A DNA stretch of 5,211 bases from an uncultured Chloroflexota bacterium (GTDB lineage: Bacteria > Chloroflexota > Dehalococcoidia > Dehalococcoidales > RBG-16-60-22), in NCBI GenBank assembly GCA_903915565.1, contig CAIWTG010000087.1, positions 1-5,211 on the forward strand, written 5' to 3'. This document shows positions 1 to 5,211 of this stretch, in pieces (positions within the stretch are counted from its first letter, which is position 1; the number at the start of each line of letters is the position of its first letter). The translations under genes were made by a program, and so were the position numbers. The notes under the pieces were generated by a model that made no database searches, was not told where the DNA came from, and saw only the letters and a program-made list of their open reading frames with translations.

Positions 1-210
1 CCGGCGACACAGGGGATAAATTATAAAGGGGAAATCGGCGTTTATTATCGTCGGGCAACCGTGGTAAAAAAATACCCCGCTTGTGTTCTAGTGTTTACGT
101 GGGTGACAAATTTACAAACCGATGCCGAACTGGTCAGCCCGCATCACCTGCGTACGGTGCTTCATTTAAAAGACGGCGATAGGGTTAAATTCACGCTGGA
201 CAGGGAATAA
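1..210 (+). CDS. C-terminal fragment, possible CTP-dependent riboflavin kinase-like (DUF120) protein
   Basis: The frame starting at base 1 is open and ends at TAA 208-210, giving the last 69 residues of a protein whose start lies outside the window. The tail reads AELVSPHHLRTVLHLKDGD and then a short hydrophobic strand. This resembles the end of the archaeal riboflavin kinase family (DUF120/RibK), where a segment like 'EIIAPVHLREALGLKDGD' closes the cradle-loop barrel. A YPACVLVF strand lies about 20 residues upstream, where that family has its 'YPxxI' strand. RibK makes FMN from riboflavin using CTP in the cytoplasm. The family match is from memory and rests on a short region. The kinase active-site residues would lie upstream and cannot be seen, so activity is unknown. 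The frame, strand and stop are more secure than the family. A gap of 102 bases with its own promoter separates it from ligA. Confidence 0.55.
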   Translation, partial: PATQGINYKGEIGVYYRRATVVKKYPACVLVFTWVTNLQTDAELVSPHHLRTVLHLKDGDRVKFTLDRE

Positions 211-255
211 AAACGGACTTATAAAATACCCCGTAAAAACCCGTTATCAATTTAC

Positions 256-284
256 TTAAAACTCCTTCCGCCCTGTGCTATACT
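256..284 (+). promoter_or_regulatory. Probable sigma-70-type promoter of ligA
   Basis: An extended -10 element, TGCTATACT, lies at 276-284 (hexamer TATACT 279-284, five of six matches to TATAAT). A weak -35, TTAAAA at 256-261, sits at the ideal 17-base spacing. Transcription would start near 290-292, giving a leader of about 20 bases that contains the AGGAG site of ligA. This would drive ligA, pth and probably the small membrane protein. The call rests on motif matching alone. Confidence 0.6.
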
Positions 285-297
285 TTAGGAAAGATTC

Positions 298-302
298 AGG
301 AG
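298..302 (+). promoter_or_regulatory. Shine-Dalgarno site deciding the TTG start of ligA
   Basis: AGGAG at 298-302 lies 10 bases before the TTG at 313. An in-frame TAG at 286-288 closes the ligA frame upstream, and no ATG or GTG lies between that stop and the TTG. The ATG at 303 abuts the Shine-Dalgarno site and is in another frame, which stops after 12 codons. Confidence 0.7.
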
Positions 303-312
303 ATGTTTTTCT

Positions 313-2358
313 TTGGCCAGCCAGGACGAGATAAAATCTAAAGTAGAAAAGCTGCGGGCGGAAATCAACCGCCACAACTACCTCTATTACGTCCAGGACA
401 ATCCGGAAATCAGCGACGCCGAATACGACCGTCTGATGCAGGAGCTCAAGAGGCTGGAGGAAGAAAACCCGCAGTTTCTAACGCCTGATTCTCCCACCCA
501 GCGCGTTGGCGCCGCCCCAATCGAAGCCTTTGGCGTTGTCGACCACCCCTACCCCCTTCTCTCCCTCGCCAACGCTTTTACCGACGACGACCTGATGACG
601 TGGTATAACCGCACGATTAAGCTCGTCGGCAGCCGCCCGTTCGACTTTGTTTGCGAGCACAAAATAGATGGACTAGCCGTGGCTTTAACTTACGTCAACG
701 GTCAACTGGTCACCGGAGCTACCCGCGGCGACGGTTTTAGAGGCGAAAATATTACTCAAAACATCAGGACGATACACAGCGTCCCTCTTTCCGTGCCCAA
801 AGACGCTCCGCCTCGCTTTGAAGTGCGCGGCGAAGTCTTTATGCCTAAGTCAGGTTTTCTTAAACTTAATAAAGAGCGGGAAGTGGAAGACCAGCCCCTC
901 TTTGCCAATCCGCGTAATGCCGCCGCCGGGTCGGTGCGGCAGTTGGACTCCCGCATCACCGCCAAACGTCCGCTGGATACCTTTATATATATGCTGGGCT
1001 ACGCCGAGGGCAAAGCCACGCCCCCCACGCACTGGGAGACGATGGAATGGCTGAAGTCGCTGGGTTTTAAGATTAATCCCAACATGCGTCTAATAAAAAC
1101 CCTTGAGGGAACACTGGAGTATTTCCGCGGCTGGGAAAAACAGCGCGAAAACCTGCCTTATGAAGCCGACGGCATCGTCGTTAAAATCAATCAGATAAAT
1201 TTGCAGAACGAGCTGGGCGATGTCGGTAGGGAGCCGCGCTGGGCGATAGCTTATAAGCCGCCGGCCGTCCAGGCCACCACCAAACTCATCGACATCGGCA
1301 TTAGTGTAGGGCGGACGGGCACGCTTAATCCCTACGCCATCCTGGAGCCGGTAGCAGTGGGGGGCGTGACGATTAAAAACGCCACCCTCCATAACGAGGA
1401 CGACATCCGCCGCAAGGATATCCGCATCGGCGATACGGTGCTTATCCAGCGCGCCGGCGAGGTTATCCCGGAGGTCGTTGGACCTGTTTTAAATAAGCGC
1501 ACCGGCAAAGAAAAAGAGTTCGACCTCCTGAAAAAGATTTATAACAATGAAAAGGGACGCCCTGCCTGCCCCGAGTGCGGCGGTGAGGTCATTAAACCCG
1601 AGGGCGAGGTGATGTATTACTGCTCTAAGGCCGCTTGCCCCGCCCAGGCGCAGCTCCGCATCGAGCACTTTGCGTCTAAAGGGTCGATGGATATCCGAGG
1701 CGTGGGCGAAAACATCAGTGCTACCCTGTTTACTAAAGGACTGGTGAAAAACGCCGCCGACCTTTACTATCTTAAAGCCGAACAGCTTGCCGAGCTGGAT
1801 AAAATGGGCGAGAAAAGCGCGGCGAACATTATCAACGCTATAAATAACAGCAGGACAAGACCGCTGGCGCGCCTAATCTTTGCGCTGGGCATCCGGCACG
1901 TTGGGGAGGAAATGGCGGAAACGCTGGCGACGGAGTTCCGCAGCATTGACGCGTTAGCCGCGGCGGACCACGACAGATTGACCTCCATCAGCGCCATCGG
2001 GCCCAAGATTGCGGACAGCATTACCGCCTTTTTCCGGGAAGAAGACAACTTAAAAATACTCCAACAACTTAAAGAGGCCGGCGTTAAAATGGAAGAAGCG
2101 GCGACGGTGAAAAAAGACCTGCCTCTCTCTGGCAAGGAGTTCGTGATAACCGGAACGCTGGAAAACTTCACCCGGCCACAAGCAGAAGCTAAAATAAAAG
2201 AGTTGGGCGGGACTGCTAAAGATAACGTGACTAAAAAAACGTATCGTGTTGTTTATGGCGCCGACCCCGGCTTAAAAAAAACCAGGGCAGAATCATTAGG
2301 AATTACCTTACTGACAGAAAAAGAATTTTTAGAACTACTGAAGAAAGCAGGCTCATGA
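313..2358 (+). CDS. ligA: NAD-dependent DNA ligase LigA
   Basis: This cytoplasmic enzyme seals nicks in duplex DNA during replication and repair, using NAD+ to adenylate itself and releasing NMN. The 681 residues match the usual bacterial length and all domains are present in order. The Ia NAD-binding domain includes HNYLYYVQDNPEISDAEYD (21-39). The adenylation domain has the KIDG motif with catalytic Lys117, TRGDG at 137-141, NPRNAAAGS at 199-207, DGIVVK ending at Lys291, and YKPPA with Lys315. An OB-fold covers about 325-405. The Cys4 zinc finger uses C419, C422, C437 and C442. Helix-hairpin-helix repeats run from about 447 to 590, and a BRCT domain covers about 602-679. The start is TTG, the only start codon after the upstream in-frame stop at 286, and it gives the normal family N-terminus. 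The stop overlaps the start of pth (ATGA). The BRCT loop departs from the usual pattern (NVTKKTY and PGLKK where SVSKKTS and PGSK are common). Confidence 0.98.
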   Translation: MASQDEIKSKVEKLRAEINRHNYLYYVQDNPEISDAEYDRLMQELKRLEEENPQFLTPDSPTQRVGAAPIEAFGVVDHPYPLLSLANAFTDDDLMTWYNRTIKLVGSRPFDFVCEHKIDGLAVALTYVNGQLVTGATRGDGFRGENITQNIRTIHSVPLSVPKDAPPRFEVRGEVFMPKSGFLKLNKEREVEDQPLFANPRNAAAGSVRQLDSRITAKRPLDTFIYMLGYAEGKATPPTHWETMEWLKSLGFKINPNMRLIKTLEGTLEYFRGWEKQRENLPYEADGIVVKINQINLQNELGDVGREPRWAIAYKPPAVQATTKLIDIGISVGRTGTLNPYAILEPVAVGGVTIKNATLHNEDDIRRKDIRIGDTVLIQRAGEVIPEVVGPVLNKRTGKEKEFDLLKKIYNNEKGRPACPECGGEVIKPEGEVMYYCSKAACPAQAQLRIEHFASKGSMDIRGVGENISATLFTKGLVKNAADLYYLKAEQLAELDKMGEKSAANIINAINNSRTRPLARLIFALGIRHVGEEMAETLATEFRSIDALAAADHDRLTSISAIGPKIADSITAFFREEDNLKILQQLKEAGVKMEEAATVKKDLPLSGKEFVITGTLENFTRPQAEAKIKELGGTAKDNVTKKTYRVVYGADPGLKKTRAESLGITLLTEKEFLELLKKAGS

Positions 2359-2930
2359 AACTAATCGTTGGATTGGGCAATCCGGGATTCTTATACGCCC
2401 GCAATCGCCACAATGTCGGGTTTATGTGCGTCAGTTACCTGGCCAAGCATTATAAAATAGACTTCGACCGCAAACAGGGGCACGCCCGTACCGGCATGGG
2501 TAATATTGGACGCAATAAAGTTGTCATAGCGCGCCCTCAAACCTACATGAACGCCAGCGGCGAAGCTGTTAAAGCCCTTTTCCAAAGATTCGACGTCACA
2601 CCGGCCGACCTTATCGTCATCCATGACGATTTAGACCTCCCCACTGGGAAAATCCGCCTGCGTCTGGGGGGCAGCTCCGGCGGACATAAAGGCATTGACT
2701 CTATCATCACCTACCTCGGCACGCAGGATTTTAATCGGATACGGGTGGGCATCGGTCGACCGGAGGCGGATACGCCTGCCGCTAATGAGGACGGCGTCAT
2801 CGGCTACGTCCTTAGCGACTTTACCGACGATGAAAAGAAAATCATCGACGAGGCCGTCCCCAGGGTTACCGAGGCGATTGTTTTACTGTTAGCCAGGGGA
2901 ATTACTATCGCCATGAATAAGTATAATTAG
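2355..2930 (+). CDS. pth: Peptidyl-tRNA hydrolase (Pth family)
   Basis: Pth cleaves the ester bond of peptidyl-tRNA that drops off the ribosome, freeing tRNA for reuse; it is normally essential in bacteria. The 191 residues are close to the E. coli length (194). The N-terminal signature GLGNPG has Asn9, and RHNVGF carries the catalytic His19. PQTYMNASG contains substrate-binding Asn66. HDDLDLP carries the catalytic Asp (most likely Asp91), followed by GGSSGGHKG (105-113) and FNRIRVGIGRP. The position of E. coli Asn114 is Lys112 here; I believe this is a tolerated variation in the family but did not check it. The gene begins in a 4-base ATGA overlap with the ligA stop and has only a weak AGG three bases before the start, so translational coupling to ligA is likely. 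The next gene follows after 2 bases. Confidence 0.97.
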   Translation: MKLIVGLGNPGFLYARNRHNVGFMCVSYLAKHYKIDFDRKQGHARTGMGNIGRNKVVIARPQTYMNASGEAVKALFQRFDVTPADLIVIHDDLDLPTGKIRLRLGGSSGGHKGIDSIITYLGTQDFNRIRVGIGRPEADTPAANEDGVIGYVLSDFTDDEKKIIDEAVPRVTEAIVLLLARGITIAMNKYN

Positions 2931-2932
2931 GT

Positions 2933-3271
2933 ATGGATAACAAGAAAAAGATAGTCTACATCAAGCTCATCCACTCCGTCATATTCCTCTTCATGGTAAC
3001 CTGCCTGGTTTACATCTTCTATTGCGCTGTTGTGGGGAGATACGATTGGATGTTGCTGATTGCGCTCGCGGCTATTTTCGTAGAGGGCATTGTGCTGATA
3101 ATCAATCGCTGGACATGTCCGTTTACTAAACTTGCTCAAAAATACGGCGATGAAAACGGTGCGGTAACCGACCTGTTTATCCCGACGCGTTATGCCCGGC
3201 ACACCTTCAACGTGTTTACTGTCATCTTCATTATCGAACTCATCTGGCTCGCCTGGGGTTATTTCACCTAG
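2933..3271 (+). CDS. Small integral membrane protein with a CPFT motif, function unknown
   Basis: This 112-residue protein has a lysine-rich N-terminus (MDNKKK) and three strongly hydrophobic segments at about 7-34, 39-57 and 91-111. By the positive-inside rule the N-terminus and the long loop at 58-90 face the cytoplasm. That loop holds a compact motif, RWTCPFTKLAQKYG (59-72), followed by DLFIP (80-84) and YARH (87-90). I recall similar CPLT...LARH arrangements in short uncharacterised bacterial membrane proteins, but I cannot name a verified family or function. The start lies 2 bases after the pth stop with no separate Shine-Dalgarno site beyond an AGG overlapping that stop, so it is probably translated by coupling as the last gene of the ligA-pth operon. 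An overlapping antisense frame (2927-3202) is judged a shadow because this strand encodes clean membrane helices. Confidence 0.85.
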   Translation: MDNKKKIVYIKLIHSVIFLFMVTCLVYIFYCAVVGRYDWMLLIALAAIFVEGIVLIINRWTCPFTKLAQKYGDENGAVTDLFIPTRYARHTFNVFTVIFIIELIWLAWGYFT

Positions 3272-3284
3272 AAAAGAATTATCT

Positions 3285-3314
3285 TTGCCCCTCCTCCTCC
3301 CCCGATGTTATAAT
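3285..3314 (+). promoter_or_regulatory. Consensus extended -10 promoter before the TIGR00725-like gene and eno
   Basis: TGTTATAAT at 3306-3314 contains a perfect TATAAT hexamer (3309-3314) with the extended TGN. TTGCCC at 3285-3290 can act as the -35 with an 18-base spacer. The expected transcription start is about 3320-3322, only 7-9 bases before the ATG at 3329. The spacer contains a 16-base run of only C and T (3288-3303). This promoter would drive the TIGR00725-like gene and enolase together. Confidence 0.7.
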
Positions 3315-3328
3315 TACACCATCGAACC

Positions 3329-3817
3329 ATGCCTAAAGAACTTATTTTCATCGGAGTAATCGGCGGCAGCGCCGTGCCTAAAAGCGTTTACCGTCTGGCA
3401 GAGGAAGTGGGAAGGGAGATTGCGATAAGCGGCGCGGTGTTGATTTGCGGGGGCATGCAGGGCGTGATGGAAGCCGCCTGCAAAGGCGCCAACGAAGCCG
3501 GCGGGCTGACCATCGGGATTCTGCCGGGGGATAACAGAAAGCAAGCCAACCGATACGTACAGATACCCATCGTTACCGGGGTAGGCTACGCGCGGAATGT
3601 GGCGGTGGCGAGGTCATCGCAGGCCGTTATCGCCATTGATGGCAGCTACGGCACACTGACGGAAATCGGCTACGCTTTACAGGCCGGCATGCCGGTCATC
3701 GGGCTCGGCACGTGGTCGCTGTCGATTAAAGGCAAGGCGGAGAAAAACATCATTCCAGCGAAAACCGCCAAAGAAGCTGTGGCCAGGGCGATGAAATTAA
3801 TCGAGAATACCAGGTAA
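3329..3817 (+). CDS. TIGR00725/LOG-like Rossmann-fold protein
   Basis: The 162 residues form a single nucleotide-binding-type Rossmann fold. Visible motifs are IGVIGGS (8-14) at the first strand, CGGMQGVMEA (40-49), GILPGD (63-68), GYARN (86-90) and DGSYGTLTEIG (104-114). This order is characteristic of the TIGR00725 group, relatives of the lysine-decarboxylase-like/LOG family and of molybdenum cofactor carrier-like proteins. LOG enzymes release cytokinin-type bases from nucleotide monophosphates through a PGGxGTxxE motif; here the matching site reads DGSYGTLTE, so the Gly-Thr and Glu are kept but the Pro-Gly-Gly is not. The biochemical role of this group is not established to my knowledge. 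The ATG at 3329 is the first start after an in-frame stop at 3311 and has no Shine-Dalgarno site. The stop codon TAA shares a base with an ATG, and enolase follows at once, suggesting co-transcription with eno. Confidence 0.88.
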   Translation: MPKELIFIGVIGGSAVPKSVYRLAEEVGREIAISGAVLICGGMQGVMEAACKGANEAGGLTIGILPGDNRKQANRYVQIPIVTGVGYARNVAVARSSQAVIAIDGSYGTLTEIGYALQAGMPVIGLGTWSLSIKGKAEKNIIPAKTAKEAVARAMKLIENTR

Positions 3818-3818
3818 T

Positions 3819-3822
3819 GGAG
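3819..3822 (+). promoter_or_regulatory. Shine-Dalgarno site deciding the enolase start
   Basis: GGAG at 3819-3822 lies 9 bases before the ATG at 3832. The earlier in-frame ATG at 3817 overlaps this site and has only an AGG two bases upstream, which is too close to work well. The site begins immediately after the stop codon of the preceding gene, so a terminating ribosome could reload here. Confidence 0.65.
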
Positions 3823-3831
3823 AATAAAAAC

Positions 3832-5118
3832 ATGTCGACGATAAAAGCGGTTAGAGCCAGGGAAATTTTAGACTCAAGGGGTAATCCCACGCTTGAAGTT
3901 GAGGCGGAGCTTAAGGACGGTTGCATGGGCATTGCTGCTGTGCCCTCCGGCGCCAGCACCGGCAAGTATGAAGCCGTTGAGCTGCGCGACGGCGATAACA
4001 AACGCTACGGCGGCAAGGGCGTCCTCAAGGCGGTCAACAACGTTAATAAAACCATCAATAAAGCCATCGCCGGCATGTCCGTCACCGACCAGTCGGCGAT
4101 TGATAATACGATGATTAAGCTCGACGGCACAGCGGATAAATCAAAACTCGGCGCTAATGCGATATTAGGCGTTTCTCTGGCAGTAGCCCACGCCGCCGCT
4201 AGTTTTAAGGGCGTACCGCTTTATATCTACCTCGGCGGGGACGGCGCTTATGCCCTGCCCGTGCCGATGCTTAATATTTTAAACGGCGGCAAACACGCCG
4301 AAAACTCCACCGACCTGCAGGAGTTCATGGTCATGCCGATAGGCACCAAAAGCTTCAGTCAGGCGCTGCAGATGGGCTCCGAGGTCTACCACGCCCTGAA
4401 AAAGGTATTAAAGGGCAAAGGACTCAACACCAACGTTGGCGACGAGGGCGGCTTTGCCCCCTCCCTCCCCTCGAATAAGGACGCTGTGGAGGCTATTCTC
4501 GCCGCCATCGAGAGCGCTGGATATACGCCCGGCAAGCAATGCTACATTGCTTTAGACCCCGCCGCCAGCGAGTTTTATAAAAACGGCAAATACGTCCTCA
4601 CCCGAGAGGGCAAGACGTTAACATCTGCCGAGATGGTTGATTATTATGTCAAGTGGTGCAGCGACTACCCTATCATCTCCATTGAGGACGGCATGGCGGA
4701 GGATGACTGGGAGGGGTGGCAGCTGCTGACGCAAAAGCTGGGCAAGAAAATTCAGCTCGTCGGCGACGACCTTTATGTCACCAACGTAAAACGCATCGCC
4801 AAAGGCATCGAGCTTAAAGCCTCCAACGCCGTGCTGATAAAGTTTAACCAGATTGGCACGCTGACGGAGACGCTGGAGGCAATCAAGATGGCGAAAAAAG
4901 CCGGCTGGACAGCCGTCATCAGCCACCGCTCCGGCGAAACCGAAGATACTACCATCGCCGACCTGGCGGTGGGCTTAAGCACCGGACAGATAAAGACCGG
5001 CGCCCCCGCCCGCTCCGAACGCACCGCCAAGTATAACCGCCTGCTGCGCATTGAGGAAGAATTGGGCAGCGCCGCCGACTATGCAGGGATGAATGCGTTT
5101 TATAACCTGAAAGGATAA
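3832..5118 (+). CDS. eno: Enolase (phosphopyruvate hydratase)
   Basis: Enolase interconverts 2-phosphoglycerate and phosphoenolpyruvate in glycolysis and gluconeogenesis, using Mg2+ in the cytoplasm. From the ATG at 3832 the protein has 428 residues, typical for bacteria, and starts MSTIKAVRAREILDSRGNPT as the family does. All active-site elements are present: the flexible loop PSGAST (38-43), His155 and Glu164, catalytic Glu205 in GDEGGF, the three Mg2+ ligands Asp242, Glu285 and Asp312, catalytic Lys337 in the LIKFNQIGTLTET signature, SHRSGE (364-369) and Lys388. An in-frame ATG at 3817 would add five residues (MENKN) and overlap the preceding stop by one base. It is less likely because the GGAG site serves 3832. 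The gene is probably transcribed with the TIGR00725-like gene from the promoter near 3309. Confidence 0.98.
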   Translation: MSTIKAVRAREILDSRGNPTLEVEAELKDGCMGIAAVPSGASTGKYEAVELRDGDNKRYGGKGVLKAVNNVNKTINKAIAGMSVTDQSAIDNTMIKLDGTADKSKLGANAILGVSLAVAHAAASFKGVPLYIYLGGDGAYALPVPMLNILNGGKHAENSTDLQEFMVMPIGTKSFSQALQMGSEVYHALKKVLKGKGLNTNVGDEGGFAPSLPSNKDAVEAILAAIESAGYTPGKQCYIALDPAASEFYKNGKYVLTREGKTLTSAEMVDYYVKWCSDYPIISIEDGMAEDDWEGWQLLTQKLGKKIQLVGDDLYVTNVKRIAKGIELKASNAVLIKFNQIGTLTETLEAIKMAKKAGWTAVISHRSGETEDTTIADLAVGLSTGQIKTGAPARSERTAKYNRLLRIEEELGSAADYAGMNAFYNLKG

Positions 5119-5126
5119 TTTACACC

Positions 5127-5152
5127 GTCATTCCCGCGAAAGCGGGAATCTG
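5127..5152. repeat. Palindromic repeat-type hairpin (8-bp stem, GAAA loop)
   Basis: ATTCCCGC (5130-5137) and GCGGGAAT (5142-5149) are perfect inverted repeats around a GAAA tetraloop, starting 11 bases after the enolase stop. The core CATTCCCGCGAAAGCGGGAATC is a well-known kind of dispersed intergenic palindrome, seen in many unrelated bacterial genomes and often compared with REP or MITE-like elements. No T-run follows the stem (the next bases are CTGGGG), so it is not a standard intrinsic terminator. It could still stabilise the 3' end of the eno mRNA or weakly attenuate transcription. Only one copy is in the window, so its repetitive nature is inferred from the motif. Confidence 0.7.
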
Positions 5153-5182
5153 GGGACACAGACAATAAGTTTATGTCGATAA

Positions 5183-5187
5183 AAGGA
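5183..5187 (+). promoter_or_regulatory. Shine-Dalgarno site of the gene at the right edge
   Basis: AAGGA at 5183-5187 lies 7 bases before the ATG at 5195. This favours that ATG over an upstream one at 5173 in a different frame, which has no purine-rich site in front of it. Confidence 0.6.
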
Positions 5188-5194
5188 CAAAAAC

Positions 5195-5211
5195 ATGACA
5201 GAAATATATCC
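5195..5211 (+). CDS. Start of an unidentified gene, cut by the window edge
   Basis: ATG at 5195 opens a frame reading M-T-E-I-Y before the window ends. It is preceded by a good AAGGA site and lies 76 bases after the enolase stop, on the same strand. Five residues are too few to suggest a product. The other open start at 5173 (M-S-I-K-G) remains possible but lacks a ribosome binding site. Confidence 0.55.

Noticed and set aside
212..245. Possible terminator hairpin AACGG...CCGTT after the left-edge gene
   Set aside because: The arms are only 5 bases with a loop of about 24 bases and there is no T-run after them. This is too weak to call a terminator.
818..1054. Alternative + strand frame of 78 codons within ligA
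   Set aside because: It is Pro/Arg-rich and lies fully inside the ligA adenylation domain, which is intact in its own frame. No family is recognisable.
1767..2171. Antisense open frame of 134 codons within ligA
   Set aside because: It lies opposite the helix-hairpin-helix and BRCT coding region of an intact ligA, is low-complexity Ser/Ala/Leu in composition, and shows no recognisable domain. It is a reading-frame shadow.
4618..5051. Antisense open frames opposite enolase
   Set aside because: They are opposite the most conserved part of eno and reflect its codon bias. No ribosome binding site or domain supports them.
5119..5147. TTTACA at 5119-5124 as a -35 for the right-edge gene
   Set aside because: The expected -10 position falls inside the GC-rich hairpin stem (GCGGGA), which does not resemble TATAAT.
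5130..5149. Hairpin as a CRISPR repeat or intrinsic terminator
   Set aside because: There is a single copy with no spacer array, and no T-tract follows the stem, so neither label is supported.
5173..5211. Alternative start ATG at 5173 for the right-edge gene
   Set aside because: The frame is open, but no Shine-Dalgarno site precedes it, whereas the ATG at 5195 has AAGGA at a 7-base spacing.

Overview
The window is an ordinary, densely packed stretch of bacterial chromosome with every gene on the + strand. Housekeeping genes dominate: NAD-dependent DNA ligase (ligA), peptidyl-tRNA hydrolase (pth) and enolase (eno). Between them lie a small three-helix membrane protein and a Rossmann-fold protein of the TIGR00725/LOG-like group. 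The ends of two more genes are cut by the window edges. GC content is moderate. The association of ligA, pth and eno, together with the protein sequence styles, suggests a Chloroflexota bacterium of the Dehalococcoidia type. That is from memory and was not checked by a search.

Layout. Positions 1-210 hold the C-terminal end of a protein resembling the archaeal-type CTP-dependent riboflavin kinase domain (DUF120). The gap at 211-312 carries a convincing extended -10 promoter and a Shine-Dalgarno site for ligA, which starts at a TTG. ligA (313-2358) overlaps pth (2355-2930) by 4 bases, and the small membrane protein (2933-3271) follows after 2 bases, so these three look like one operon. A short gap (3272-3328) contains a consensus extended -10 element (TGTTATAAT) very close to the next start codon. 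The TIGR00725-like gene (3329-3817) should therefore have a very short leader with no Shine-Dalgarno site. Enolase follows at once; its start is best placed at 3832, where a GGAG site and the family N-terminus agree. After eno comes a perfect 8-bp palindrome with a GAAA loop, of the dispersed-repeat type. A new gene then begins at 5195 with a good ribosome binding site and runs off the window.

Functionally the genes serve DNA joining in replication and repair (LigA), recycling of peptidyl-tRNA (Pth) and lower glycolysis/gluconeogenesis (Eno). All three have their recognised catalytic residues intact. I see no mobile element, CRISPR array, RNA gene, defence system or other clear candidate for an undescribed system. 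The points most worth checking are the near-leaderless promoter at 3285-3328, the riboflavin-kinase-like fragment at the left edge, the unplaced membrane protein, and the palindromic repeat after eno.
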